A DNA stretch of 64,000 bases from assembly GCF_000015265.1 (NCBI RefSeq), contig NC_008699.1, positions 868,001 through 932,000 of the forward strand, written 5' to 3'. The notes below the pieces were generated by a model, which saw nothing but the letters and a program-made list of their open reading frames with translations, did not search any database and had not been told where the DNA came from. Both the position numbers and the translations under genes were made by a program. How positions within the stretch are numbered: position 1 is the stretch's first letter; every line of letters starts with the position of its first letter. Shown here one piece after another: positions 15,689 to 24,227 of this stretch. This DNA comes from Nocardioides sp. JS614 (GTDB lineage Bacteria; Actinomycetota; Actinomycetes; Propionibacteriales; Nocardioidaceae).

Positions 15689-16863
15689 GACGCCGGATCC
15701 GAGCGGTATCGCTCGATGTAGTCCCAGTCCAGCTCGAGGCCGAATCCCGGTCCCTCCGGCACCAGGTAGTCCCCGTCCTGGAAGGGACGCCGGTTCGCGA
15801 TCATGTTCCAGAAGATCGGGTCGCGGTCGGGGTCGAAGGTCTCGAGGTAGGTGCCGTGCGGGATCGACGCCAGGAGGTGGGCGGAGATCTGCGGCTCCTC
15901 GTGGTGTGCCATGTCGACCTCGTACATCGAGGCGAGCGCGGCGACGCGGCGCCACTCGCTCGGACCACCGATCCAGCTGGCGTCGGCGTTGCACGCGTCC
16001 ACCGCTCCCGCGGTGATGAGGTCGCGGAGCCCGGCCCGGGTGTCCTCGCTCTGGCCGGCCACCACCTGGATCCCGGTGGTGAGGCGCACGTCGCGCATGG
16101 AGAGCCGGTCGTTGACCCAACCGACCGGCTCCTCGAACCAGCGCAGGTCGAGGTCCTCGGTCAGTCCGGCGAACTCGATCGCGCCCCGGCGGGTGAAGCC
16201 CTGGTTGGCGTCGACCATCAGCACGAAGTCGTCGCCGGCGGCCTTGCGGGCCAGGCGGGTCCGGTGTGCGTCCTCGGCCGGGGTGAGGCGGCCGACCTTG
16301 AACTTGCACCCCGCGAACCCGAGGTCGAGGTAGCGCTCGATCTGGCGGCCGATGTCGGCCTCGTCGTCGCTGTAGTACCCGCCGATGCAGATCGCGGGTA
16401 GCCGGTCGCGGTAGCCCCCCCAGAGCTGGAACAGCGGCAGGCCGACGGCCTTGCCGACGACGTCCCAGATCGCCGAGTCGAGGCACGCGATCGCCTGGAG
16501 CGCGACGGAGCGGTCCCGGAGGATGTCATAGGTCGGCGGGAGCATCGCCTCCCAGCAGGACTCGTGGGCCAGGGCGCTGCGGCCGATCAGCTGCGGGACG
16601 ATCTCGTCGCGGATGATGCCGACGATGACGGACTGCTCGGCGTCGGTGTCGCCGTTGTAGACCTCGCTGACGAGGCCGCAGCGCGTGTGCAGGCGCGTGA
16701 CGATCGTGCAGCGCGTGGACATCGAGTAGTGCGAGCCCTGGAAGAGCCGCGCCAACGGCACCCGCATCGGGATGACCTCGATCCGCTCGATGGTCAGGTC
16801 GTCTGCGCTGAGGGTGCTCGCTGCACGGACCGCGCTGACGGCGGGTGCTGGGGCGGTGGACAT
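15685..16863 (-). CDS. enolase-superfamily (mandelate racemase/muconate lactonizing-like) enzyme
   Basis: This 392-residue protein has the capping domain (residues ~25-140) and a TIM-barrel C-terminal domain. The segment CKFKVGRLTPAED gives a K-x-K acid/base motif, VDANQGF the first metal ligand, WFEEPVG the second and a VVAGQSE segment the third region, which has Gln-Ser-Glu where many relatives read DE. A late His is in DMAHHEEPQ, a position used as a general base in the mandelate racemase subgroup. A Lys and a His on opposite faces would suit a sugar-acid dehydratase or racemase. The N-terminal 20 residues are low complexity. The substrate is not known. Confidence 0.78.
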   Translation of the reverse strand: MSTAPAPAVSAVRAASTLSADDLTIERIEVIPMRVPLARLFQGSHYSMSTRCTIVTRLHTRCGLVSEVYNGDTDAEQSVIVGIIRDEIVPQLIGRSALAHESCWEAMLPPTYDILRDRSVALQAIACLDSAIWDVVGKAVGLPLFQLWGGYRDRLPAICIGGYYSDDEADIGRQIERYLDLGFAGCKFKVGRLTPAEDAHRTRLARKAAGDDFVLMVDANQGFTRRGAIEFAGLTEDLDLRWFEEPVGWVNDRLSMRDVRLTTGIQVVAGQSEDTRAGLRDLITAGAVDACNADASWIGGPSEWRRVAALASMYEVDMAHHEEPQISAHLLASIPHGTYLETFDPDRDPIFWNMIANRRPFQDGDYLVPEGPGFGLELDWDYIERYRSDPAS

Positions 16864-16901
16864 GTACTGCCTCCAATGAGAGGTCGATGGGATGGGCGCG
16901 G

Positions 16902-18383
16902 TCAGCGCCCGAGTCGCAGGTGGATCGCCTTGGTCTCGAAGTACTGCGCCAGGCCTTCGCGGCCGAGCTCACGCCCGATCCCGCTCGACTTGTAGCCGCC
17001 CATCGGCATGCAGAACGGCAGTCCCGCATCGTGGTAGGCGTTGATCCACACCGTGCCGGCGCGCAGGCGCTTGGACGTCTTGATCGCGGTGTCGATGTTC
17101 GTGCTCCACACCGCGGACGCGAGGCCGTACGGCGAGTCGTTGGCCAGGCGGACCGCCTCGTCGAGGGTGTCGAAGGGCGTGACTGCCAGGACCGGTCCGA
17201 AGATCTCCTCGCGGGAGATCGCGTGGTCGGGCGCGGCGTTGTCGAAGATGGTCGGCTCGACGTAGAGGCCGTCGGCCAGCTCTCCGCCGAGCCGGTTCCC
17301 GCCGGCGACCAGCGCCGCCCCCGCCTCCCGACCCTTCCCGATGTAGTCGAGCACCGTGTCGAGCTGCGCCTGGTCGACCATGGGCCCGATCTGGGTGCCC
17401 TCGTCGAGGGGATCCCCGACCTTGCTGGACCGTGCCATCTCCACCAGCGAGGAGACGAACTCCTCGTGGACCTCGCGCTGGACGAGCAATCGGCTGCCGG
17501 CCTGGCAGGCCTGGCCGCTGTTGAGGAAGATGCCCCAGTAGGCACCACGCACGGCCTGCTTGAGATCGGCGTCGGCGAACACGATGTTGGGCGACTTGCC
17601 GCCCAGCTCCATGCTCACCTTCTTGACCGTGCCGACCGCCGCGCGCATCACGGTCTGGCCCACCTCGGTGGACCCGGTGAACGCGATCTTGTCGATGCCC
17701 GGGTGCTGGGCGAGCGCGTCGCCGACCTCGGCGCCGCCGCCGGTGACGACGTTGTAGACGCCGTCGGGCACACCCGCGTCCGCCAGCACCGAGGCGAGAT
17801 CCAGCGTGCTCCCCGGGGTCAGGCTGGCCGGCTTCGCGACCATCGTGCACCCGGCGGCGAGGGCCGGGGCCACCTTCCAGGAGAGCAGCAGCAGCGGGAA
17901 GTTCCAGGGCGTGATCATGCCGACCACGCCGACCGGCTCCTTCACGATCATGCCGAGGGCGGAGGCCGTGTGCTGGGAGATCAGCTCACCGCGCTGGTCG
18001 AGGGCCAGGGCGGCGTAGTAGTCGAAGACCTCGGCGGTCAGCACGACCTCGTTGCGGGCCATCGAGATCGGCTTGCCCAGCTCGAGCGCGATCCGCCGGC
18101 CGATGGTGTCGGCGCGCTCGCGCAGCAGGTCCGCGGCGCGCCGCATGATGGCAGCGCGCTTGGTCGCGTCGATGGTCGGCCAGGGGCCCTCGTCGAAGGC
18201 GCGCCGGGCGGCGGCGACGGCGAGGTCCACGTCCGCCCCGTCCCCGCGGGCGTAGCGGCCGACGAGCCGGCCGTCGCCCGGACTGGTCCGTTCCGAGGTG
18301 CGCCCGGTCCGCGAGGGCTGCCAGCGGCCGTCCACGAAGAGGTCGTAGACCGCCAGGTCCGAAGCGTCCGTCGTGGTCGTCAT
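16902..18383 (-). CDS. NAD(P)-dependent aldehyde dehydrogenase
   Basis: This 493-residue member of the ALDH superfamily has normal length. Landmarks are TPWNFPLLLLSWKVAPAL (nucleotide site), FTGSTEVGQTVM, MELGGKSPNIVF (general base Glu), the catalytic Cys in NSGQACQAGSRLLVQ, and EEIFGPVLAV. It would oxidise an aldehyde to the acid. The ATG at 18383 overlaps the cupin gene stop, and the gene is separated from the enolase-type gene downstream by 38 bases. A product of the neighbouring aldolase-like enzyme is a plausible substrate, but nothing in the sequence names it. Confidence 0.9.
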   Translation of the reverse strand: MTTTTDASDLAVYDLFVDGRWQPSRTGRTSERTSPGDGRLVGRYARGDGADVDLAVAAARRAFDEGPWPTIDATKRAAIMRRAADLLRERADTIGRRIALELGKPISMARNEVVLTAEVFDYYAALALDQRGELISQHTASALGMIVKEPVGVVGMITPWNFPLLLLSWKVAPALAAGCTMVAKPASLTPGSTLDLASVLADAGVPDGVYNVVTGGGAEVGDALAQHPGIDKIAFTGSTEVGQTVMRAAVGTVKKVSMELGGKSPNIVFADADLKQAVRGAYWGIFLNSGQACQAGSRLLVQREVHEEFVSSLVEMARSSKVGDPLDEGTQIGPMVDQAQLDTVLDYIGKGREAGAALVAGGNRLGGELADGLYVEPTIFDNAAPDHAISREEIFGPVLAVTPFDTLDEAVRLANDSPYGLASAVWSTNIDTAIKTSKRLRAGTVWINAYHDAGLPFCMPMGGYKSSGIGRELGREGLAQYFETKAIHLRLGR

Positions 18384-18730
18384 GAGGATGCCCCTGGTTC
18401 TGCGGGAAGGAACGGGTTGCGAGGTGGCGCGTAGCACTCGAGGAGGAGACAGCCGTCGGCACCGGCCACCGCCGCATGGGGGACGTTCCCGGGGATCAGG
18501 AAGCTGTCCCCGACGGCGAGGCGGGACACCTCGGCGTCCACCTCCAGCTCGAGGCTGCCCTCGAGCACCTGGCCGAACTCCTCGTTCACGTGGTGGTGCC
18601 GCGGCACGACCGCGCCTGGGCTGAGCCGGAAGAGAGCGGCGGAGAGCTCCGCTCCCAGCCGGACCTGCCCGGTGATCCCCGTGATCGGGGCGTGCACCGG
18701 GAGGTCCGACCAGTCGATGGAAGCATCCAT
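18380..18730 (-). CDS. small cupin protein
   Basis: This 116-residue single-domain cupin has motif 1 with metal-ligand histidines in PRHHHVNEEFGQVLEG and motif 2 in IPGNVPHAAVAG. It has one beta-barrel and no DNA-binding domain. Stand-alone cupins in catabolic operons can be dioxygenases, isomerases or effector-binding proteins, and the sequence does not decide. It starts at an ATG six bases after the end of the VOC gene and overlaps the aldehyde dehydrogenase start by ATGA, so it belongs to the arm. Confidence 0.8.
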   Translation of the reverse strand: MDASIDWSDLPVHAPITGITGQVRLGAELSAALFRLSPGAVVPRHHHVNEEFGQVLEGSLELEVDAEVSRLAVGDSFLIPGNVPHAAVAGADGCLLLECYAPPRNPFLPAEPGASS

Positions 18731-18735
18731 GGTGA

Positions 18736-19203
18736 TCAGCCCGCCGCCGGGGCGGCGAGCAGCTCGGTGACCTGGACGACGACCCCGTCCGGGTCCTTGA
18801 CCAGGGCGACCTTCCAGCCGCCCTCCGGGGTCATCACCACGGTCGGCTTCGTGATGAACTCGACCCCCTCGGCTGCCAGCTCGTCGTAGACCGCCTGGGT
18901 GTCGTCGGTGAGCACCGAGAACCGGGTCAGCCCGCGCTGGTGCTGCGCGACCGGCTCCGTCCCGGTGTCCTCCGTGTCGGGATGGAACCACTGCACGATG
19001 TCGAGGATGGTGGCGTTGTCGTCCTCCCCGAGGCGCAGGTGCACGAAGCGCAGGTCGCCGGAGGGGACCGCGAAGGCCTCCTTGACCATGTCGTTCCTGA
19101 CGCTGCGGTCCTGCAGGGCCTGGAAGCCCAGTCGCTGGTAGAAGGCCACCGACCGATCGAGGTCGGTGGAGTTGATCGCGATGTGGAACAGCCGGTTCAG
19201 CAT
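18736..19203 (-). CDS. VOC (glyoxalase/extradiol-type) superfamily protein
   Basis: This 155-residue protein comprises two beta-alpha-beta-beta-beta modules (FHIAINSTDLDRSVAFYQRLGF and GLTRFSVLTDDTQAVYDEL). The first His and a later Glu/His set match the metal-binding positions of VOC enzymes: His at the start of each module and Glu near the C-terminus (VVQVTEL). VOC enzymes include glyoxalases, epimerases and ring-cleavage dioxygenases, and this size fits a lyase or epimerase dimer. The start ATG 19203 is the first Met at the conserved beginning of the fold. Confidence 0.82.
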   Translation of the reverse strand: MLNRLFHIAINSTDLDRSVAFYQRLGFQALQDRSVRNDMVKEAFAVPSGDLRFVHLRLGEDDNATILDIVQWFHPDTEDTGTEPVAQHQRGLTRFSVLTDDTQAVYDELAAEGVEFITKPTVVMTPEGGWKVALVKDPDGVVVQVTELLAAPAAG

Positions 19204-19219
19204 GGTGCGCCCTCTCTGG

Positions 19220-20101
19220 TCAGTCCGCGAACGGCATGAGCTGGTCGGCGAGCTGCTCGACCTCGTCCAGCACGCTCTGCAGGTTGTCGTGGTCGAAGGA
19301 GGTGTCAGCGATGAGCAGCTCGACCCCGAGACCGGCATAGTGGTCGATCGTGTCCTTGTCGAGGGTCGCCTGGCTGACCGGACGCGCCGACAGGGTGATG
19401 TCGTCGAGCGTTCGGTCGTGCTCCGCCAGGTAGCCCTCGAGCTCCTTGAGCTTGCGCTCGAGCTCGTCGGGCGCGATGTACAGGGGGTGCCAGCCGTCGG
19501 CAGCGGCGGCCACCCGCTTCAGGACGCCGGTGCTCTTGCCGCCGCACCACAGCGGGATCGAGGGCTGGCTGATCGGCTTCGGGTAGAACTTGAAGCCCGA
19601 GAACTCGAAGTGCTCTCCGTGGAAGTCGATCAGGTCCTCGGTCCAGAGGTGGCGCAGGAGCTTGAGGTACTCCGTGGTCCGGGAGCCCCGTGTCTCGAAC
19701 GGCGAGCCGAGGATCTCGAACTGCTCGCGCATCCAGCCGGTGCCGACGGCGCAGATGGTCCGGCCGCCATTGAGGACGTCGAGGGTGGCCAGGGCCTTCG
19801 CGGTGTTGACCGGGTGGTGCCAGCCGGCGATCAGCACCGAGGTGCCGACCTTGATCCGCTCGGTGGCGGCCGACGCCCAGGTCAGGGTCAGGATCGTGTC
19901 GAAGTACGGCGTCTCCGGCGGCCAGAAGAACTTGCCGTCCTGGGTGTACGGGTACTTCGACGCGACGTCGACCGGCAGCGCGATGTGGTCGGTCATCCAG
20001 ATGGAGTCGAAGCCGAGTTGCTCGGCCTTCTGGGCGAAGGCGGTGATCGCCTCCGGCCCGGCGTACGGGCCAGCCCCCGGCAGCCGCAGTCCAAACTTCA
20101 T
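19220..20101 (-). CDS. LLM-class flavin/F420-dependent oxidoreductase
   Basis: This 293-residue luciferase-like TIM barrel starts MKFGLRLPGAGPY and has the family segments AEQLGFDSIWMTDH, FDTILTLTWASAATERIKVGTSV, GGRTICAVGTGWMREQF and IPLWCGGKS. The short form of about 290 residues with a TDHIALP stretch is typical of F420-dependent family members in actinobacteria. Ahead of the ATG is an AGGAAGG ribosome site. Use of F420 is supported by the F420 genes in the opposite arm of the locus, but the cofactor could be FMN. It is the first gene after the FadR-type regulator in the minus arm. Confidence 0.85.
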   Translation of the reverse strand: MKFGLRLPGAGPYAGPEAITAFAQKAEQLGFDSIWMTDHIALPVDVASKYPYTQDGKFFWPPETPYFDTILTLTWASAATERIKVGTSVLIAGWHHPVNTAKALATLDVLNGGRTICAVGTGWMREQFEILGSPFETRGSRTTEYLKLLRHLWTEDLIDFHGEHFEFSGFKFYPKPISQPSIPLWCGGKSTGVLKRVAAAADGWHPLYIAPDELERKLKELEGYLAEHDRTLDDITLSARPVSQATLDKDTIDHYAGLGVELLIADTSFDHDNLQSVLDEVEQLADQLMPFAD

Positions 20102-20102
20102 G

Positions 20103-20978
20103 TCACTTGCCTTCCTGTTGGTGGCCATGGCGGCCGGATGCCTTTACAGACTTGCTCTTCCGCGAGACTGGGGGAGCCACGAGGTCTTCCTCGAAGCGCT
20201 CGAGACTCAGGTGCGCGATCACCAGACGTTGTGCCTGCAGCACGTTGCGGGACCGCATGGACGCGATGATCGCGCGGTGCTCGGTCAGCCACTCCTCGTG
20301 CCGGCCGACCGTGGCGCGTAGGCCGCTGGACAGTGCCAGCCAGGCGTCGCGCAGCATCAGCTCCACCTCGTAGAGCCAGGTGTTGCCGCTGACCTCCACC
20401 ACCGCGAGCTCGAAGCCGAGTGGCTCCCAGGTGAACTCCGGGTCGTCGCTCATCCGGAGCTCCTGGTCGTCGAGCATCCGCTGCAACGTGAGGAAGTCGT
20501 CGTCGCTCGCCCGCGTCGTCGCGGCGGTGACCGCGGCCAGCTCGATCCCGAGCCGGGTCTCGACCAGGTTGCGCAGCGCGTGCTGCTCGGTCGCGTCGAA
20601 GATCGCCTTCGGGTTCAGCGCCGGCGCCGCCGCCGTGGCGGCGACGTACATGCCGTCGCCGTGCCGGACGTCGATGATGCCCACCGTGGAGAGGACCCGC
20701 AGGGCCTCGCGCAGCGAGGAGCGGCCGACCCCCAGGAGCTCCATGAAGACCCGTTCCGGCGGCAGCTTGGCGCCATTCATCAGACCATTCGACTCGATGT
20801 AGGCACAGATCTCGTCGACCACTCGCTCCGCCACCCGGCCGGTCCCGGAGGGCCGCAGGAGCGTCGCGACAGTCATCTGATGACTGCCCGAACTTGCGGC
20901 AGCCGGCATCTCGGCCGCGACCTCACTGGTCTGATCCTCGGCGCGGAAGTGCGGGTTCCTGGTGGATGAGTTCGTCAT
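20103..20978 (-). CDS. FadR-type GntR regulator, probable repressor of both arms
   Basis: This 291-residue protein has a GntR winged helix (VAERVVDEICAYIE, LPPERVFMELLGVGRSSLREALRVLSTVGIIDVRHGDGMYV) and an FCD-type ligand domain, closely matching the regulator at 13077. The N-terminal extension before the HTH (~65 residues) is variable; an alternative start is the Met at the MTVATLLRPSG segment. ATG 20978 fits promoter and spacing. It is divergent from the branched-chain ABC transporter with two strong promoters and dyads in the 125-base gap, so it probably controls both arms and its own synthesis. Confidence 0.87.
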   Translation of the reverse strand: MTNSSTRNPHFRAEDQTSEVAAEMPAAASSGSHQMTVATLLRPSGTGRVAERVVDEICAYIESNGLMNGAKLPPERVFMELLGVGRSSLREALRVLSTVGIIDVRHGDGMYVAATAAAPALNPKAIFDATEQHALRNLVETRLGIELAAVTAATTRASDDDFLTLQRMLDDQELRMSDDPEFTWEPLGFELAVVEVSGNTWLYEVELMLRDAWLALSSGLRATVGRHEEWLTEHRAIIASMRSRNVLQAQRLVIAHLSLERFEEDLVAPPVSRKSKSVKASGRHGHQQEGK

Positions 20979-20988
20979 AACGACGCTG

Positions 20989-21065
20989 ATATTAGAGACA
21001 GAGATCTGACAAGTCAACCATTGACAGACGGAAAATGGGGGAGTTGTATGACGACCTAAGTCATA
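20989..21065. promoter_or_regulatory. divergent promoters with operator dyads for the F420-linked locus
   Basis: On the minus strand a -35 TTGACT (complement of 21012-21017) and -10 TAATAT (complement of 20989-20994) are spaced by 17 bases and face the GntR gene. On the plus strand TTGACA (21021-21026) is followed about 17 bases later by a TTGTAT/TGTATG -10 (21044-21050), facing the transporter. An inverted repeat TATGAC-N7-GTCATA (21047-21065) overlaps the plus -10, and a TGAC-AA-GTCA dyad (21007-21016) overlaps the minus -35. This is the layout expected for repression of both directions by one regulator. Confidence 0.65.
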
Positions 21066-21103
21066 AGACATCTCGGATCCAACTCCCCTCGAAGGACGAA
21101 GTC

Positions 21104-22294
21104 ATGACCAGTTTTCTCGCCTCCGGGCGGCTCCGCGGCCGTGGGCTCATCGCCCTGGCGGCCGCTGTAGCAGGGTCCGTAGTACTCGCAGGGTGTGGCG
21201 GCGCCGCAGTCTCCGAGAGCAAGTCATCAGACGAACCGATCAAGATCGGCGTGTTGCTGCCCTACACGGGTCCGTTCGGGCTCTACGGCAAGCCGATGGA
21301 GGCTGCCCTGACCGCCCGACTCAAGCTCGACGACTTCAAGGTCGGCGACCGCTCGATCGAGCTCGTCTTCGAGGACGAGGCCACCGATCCCGCCACGGCC
21401 GTGTCGAAGGCCAACAAGCTCGTCGACCAGGACGGGGTCTCGGCCGTGGTCTGCTGCGCGACGGGTGCGGCGACGCTCGCGGTCGGACCCATCCTCGCCG
21501 AGCGGGGCATCCCCCAGCTCGGCCCGATCCCGAACCCCGACGGACTCTCCGAGTTCGCGACGGCTGCCGTGGCGGCACCGACCGCCGGCCACGACGCCGG
21601 CAAGCTGGGCACCTACGCAGCGACCGACCTGGACTACCGGTCGGCCGTGATCGTGGCCAGCGACTTCGCCTACGGCCATGAGGTTGCCGAGAACTTCAAG
21701 AAGGGCTTCACCGAGGCCGGCGGCTCGATCGTCAAGGAGGTCTACGCGCCTCTCGGCACCAGCGACTTCGCCTCGTACCTCTCGCAGCTCCCCGACGCCG
21801 ACGTCGTCTTCGCGGGCTTCGCCGGCGCCGACGCCATTCGCTTCGTGCAGCAGTACGACAAGTTCGGGGTGAAGGCCAAGATGCCGCTGATCGGGCACGG
21901 ACCGCTCGTCACCGAGCTCGTCCTCAACCAGATCGGCCCGGCCGCGGTCGGCGTCGGGGCCGCCTTCTACTACTCCTCGACCCTCGACAACGCCGAGAAC
22001 GAGCGGTTCATCTCGACCATGAAGGCCGCCAATCCGGACTTCGTCCCCAGCCACTTCACCGCCGGTGCGTGGGCCTCGGGGAGTGTCCTCCTCGACGCGA
22101 TCGAGCGGGCCGGCGACGACGCGACCGACGGCGAGAAGCTCGCCGCCGCCATCCGGAGCACCAAGATCGAAGCCCCGTGGGGTCCGCTCGCGTTCGACCC
22201 CGACACCGGGTACGCGATCGCGCCGACCTACTACTACACCGTCGAGTCCTCGGCCACCGGCCTGTCCCACAAGATCGTCACCGAGATCCCCTGA
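21104..22294 (+). CDS. branched-chain-type ABC transporter substrate-binding lipoprotein
   Basis: This 396-residue periplasmic binding protein of the LivJ/AmiC family has a lipoprotein signal with the lipobox LAGCGG at residues ~27-32. The IKIGVLLPYTGPFGLYGKPM and AVVCCATGAATLAVGPILAERG stretches and the two-lobe Peripla_BP_6 layout follow. Members bind amino acids, amides or aromatic acids. It is the first gene of the plus arm, and the four transporter genes follow with short gaps or overlaps. The ligand probably is the substrate of the downstream CoA pathway. ATG 21104 starts directly at the signal peptide. Confidence 0.9.
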   Translation: MTSFLASGRLRGRGLIALAAAVAGSVVLAGCGGAAVSESKSSDEPIKIGVLLPYTGPFGLYGKPMEAALTARLKLDDFKVGDRSIELVFEDEATDPATAVSKANKLVDQDGVSAVVCCATGAATLAVGPILAERGIPQLGPIPNPDGLSEFATAAVAAPTAGHDAGKLGTYAATDLDYRSAVIVASDFAYGHEVAENFKKGFTEAGGSIVKEVYAPLGTSDFASYLSQLPDADVVFAGFAGADAIRFVQQYDKFGVKAKMPLIGHGPLVTELVLNQIGPAAVGVGAAFYYSSTLDNAENERFISTMKAANPDFVPSHFTAGAWASGSVLLDAIERAGDDATDGEKLAAAIRSTKIEAPWGPLAFDPDTGYAIAPTYYYTVESSATGLSHKIVTEIP

Positions 22295-22338
22295 CGACCG
22301 TTGCGTCGGGGCCCTCCGGGGCCGGACGAGGAGTGATC

Positions 22339-23205
22339 ATGTCCTTCGCACAGGCAGTGCTCCAGCTGGCGATCGGGGTGTCCTTCGGCCTGCTGCTGTT
22401 CCTGCTGGCCTCCGGGTTCACCCTGACGTTCGGTCTGGCCGGCTTCGTCAACCTGACCCACGGCGCCGTGTTCATGGTGGCCGCGTACGTCGCGACCGCG
22501 CTCTCGTCCTCGTCGTTCCCGGTGGCCGTGCTCGCCGCCGGGGCGACCGGGACGGTGCTCTCGACGCTCGTGTACGCGGTCTCCCGGCTGCGGTGGACCA
22601 AGCTCGCCTCGGACGAGCTCAGCCAGGTGCTGCTCACCTTCGGTCTGCTGCTCGTGTTCGCGGAGACCGCTCGCGTGCTCTGGGAGGGGCTGCCCCGGTC
22701 CCTCCCGGAGCCCGGGTTCGCCTCCGGTTCCTGGGACCTGGCCGGCTCCGCGTTCCCGACCTACCGGGTGCTGATGGGAGGGGTCGCTCTCGTCCTGGCC
22801 GGATCGCTCTGGTGGTTGCAGGAGCGCACCCGCTTCGGCGCGATGGTCCGGGCCGGGGTGGACGACCGGGACATGCTGGAGGCGACCGGGGTCGCGTCCG
22901 GTCCGCTGTTCCTGGCGGTCTTCGCGCTCTCCGGCCTGCTCGCGGGCCTGGCCGGCGGGATCGGCGCCCCCGTGCTGGGTGCCGCCATGGGCCAGGAGTT
23001 CGGGGTCCTGGTGCTGGCCTTCGTGATCGTCGTCCTGGGCGGGCCCGGCAACCTCAAGGGCGCGTTCATCGCCAGCCTGACGGTCGGCATCGCCGACGCC
23101 TACGGCAAGGCGCTGCTGCCGACGTTCGCAGAGTTCACGATGATGGCGCTGGTCGTCGTCGTCCTCGCCTGGCGCCCCCAGGGGCTGTTCGGAGGTGCCC
23201 GATGA
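22339..23205 (+). CDS. branched-chain-type ABC transporter permease (LivH type)
   Basis: This 288-residue integral membrane protein has about eight hydrophobic helices and the LivH-family segments VSFGLLLFLLASGFTLTFGLAGFVNLTHGAVFM and EFGVLVLAFVIVVLGGPGNLKGAF. A GAGGAGTGATC leader precedes the ATG. Its stop overlaps the LivM start as ATGA. It forms half of the translocation pore. Confidence 0.9.
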   Translation: MSFAQAVLQLAIGVSFGLLLFLLASGFTLTFGLAGFVNLTHGAVFMVAAYVATALSSSSFPVAVLAAGATGTVLSTLVYAVSRLRWTKLASDELSQVLLTFGLLLVFAETARVLWEGLPRSLPEPGFASGSWDLAGSAFPTYRVLMGGVALVLAGSLWWLQERTRFGAMVRAGVDDRDMLEATGVASGPLFLAVFALSGLLAGLAGGIGAPVLGAAMGQEFGVLVLAFVIVVLGGPGNLKGAFIASLTVGIADAYGKALLPTFAEFTMMALVVVVLAWRPQGLFGGAR

Positions 23206-24227
23206 AGTGGCTCGCGATGCTCGCCGGGACGGTAGCGCTCCTCGCGGCGCCGTACTACCTCGACCTCTTCCAGATCGGCCTCGTGACCCGGGGGCTGGTC
23301 TGGGCCGTGGTCGGCCTCTCGGTGTGGTTCCTCCTGCGCATCCTCGCGCTGCCGTCCTTCGGCCATGCCGCGTTCTTCGGGATCGGTGCGTACGCCGCCG
23401 GGCTGGCCGTCACGCGGTGGGAGGTCGACAACGTGTTCGTCGCCCTCGCCATCGCCGTTCTCCTCACCTGCGCCGTGGCGCTCCCGATCGCCCTCGTGGC
23501 CTCACGCCTGGGCAGCATCGGGTTCCTGCTCATCACGCTCGCCTTCGCGGAGATGCTCCGATCCCTCGCACTGCGGTGGCGCTCGGTCGGCGGGTCCGAC
23601 GGGCTCGTCGGGGTGACCCGCCCGGACGCCGGGCCGCTGCCGATCGACCTGGCCGATCCGCTCGCCTTCTTCTACTTCACGATCGGCGTGACGGCACTGT
23701 GCCTGCTCGTGCTCCGGCTGGTCCAGCGCTCCGCGCTCGGGGGCATCCTCGTGGGCATCCGCGAGAGCGAGAGCCGGATGCGGGCCCTGGGCTACCGCGT
23801 CGGCGCGTACAAGGTCTTCGCCTTCGAGCTCTCCGCCGCGGTCGCCGCGGTCGCCGGCGTGCTGCACGCCTACCTGATCCGGTTCGTCAGCCCGGAGGAC
23901 CTCGGCGCCCTGGTGTCCGCCCGGGGCCTGATCATCGTGGTGATCGCCGGCGCGGCGCTGGCCGCACCCGTCGTCGTGGCCGTGGTCCTCACTTTCGGCG
24001 AGGACCTCGCCAGCAGCCGCACCGAGAACTGGCTCGCACTGACGGGCCTGGTCTACGTCGCGGTCGCGCTGCTCGGGGACCTCGTGTCGACGCGTCCGCG
24101 CGGATGGATCGGCCGCCGGGCCGCCACCGACGAGGGTGCGACGCCGGCCCCCGACGCCGGCACCGGCGCGAGTCCCAGCTGCGGCGCGGTTGCGCTCGCC
24201 GCCGTACCGGTCCAGGAGGGCCCATGA
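23202..24227 (+). CDS. branched-chain-type ABC transporter permease (LivM type)
   Basis: This 341-residue permease with about ten hydrophobic segments carries LivM landmarks: LALPSFGHAAFFGIGAYAAG, the cytoplasmic coupling segment GILVGIRESESRMRALGYRVGAYKVFAF, and a C-terminal DLVSTRPRGWIG stretch. The last ~35 residues are Ala/Gly/Pro-rich with no clear function. It starts and ends in overlaps with its neighbours, so the five transporter genes form one translational unit. Confidence 0.9.
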   Translation: MKWLAMLAGTVALLAAPYYLDLFQIGLVTRGLVWAVVGLSVWFLLRILALPSFGHAAFFGIGAYAAGLAVTRWEVDNVFVALAIAVLLTCAVALPIALVASRLGSIGFLLITLAFAEMLRSLALRWRSVGGSDGLVGVTRPDAGPLPIDLADPLAFFYFTIGVTALCLLVLRLVQRSALGGILVGIRESESRMRALGYRVGAYKVFAFELSAAVAAVAGVLHAYLIRFVSPEDLGALVSARGLIIVVIAGAALAAPVVVAVVLTFGEDLASSRTENWLALTGLVYVAVALLGDLVSTRPRGWIGRRAATDEGATPAPDAGTGASPSCGAVALAAVPVQEGP

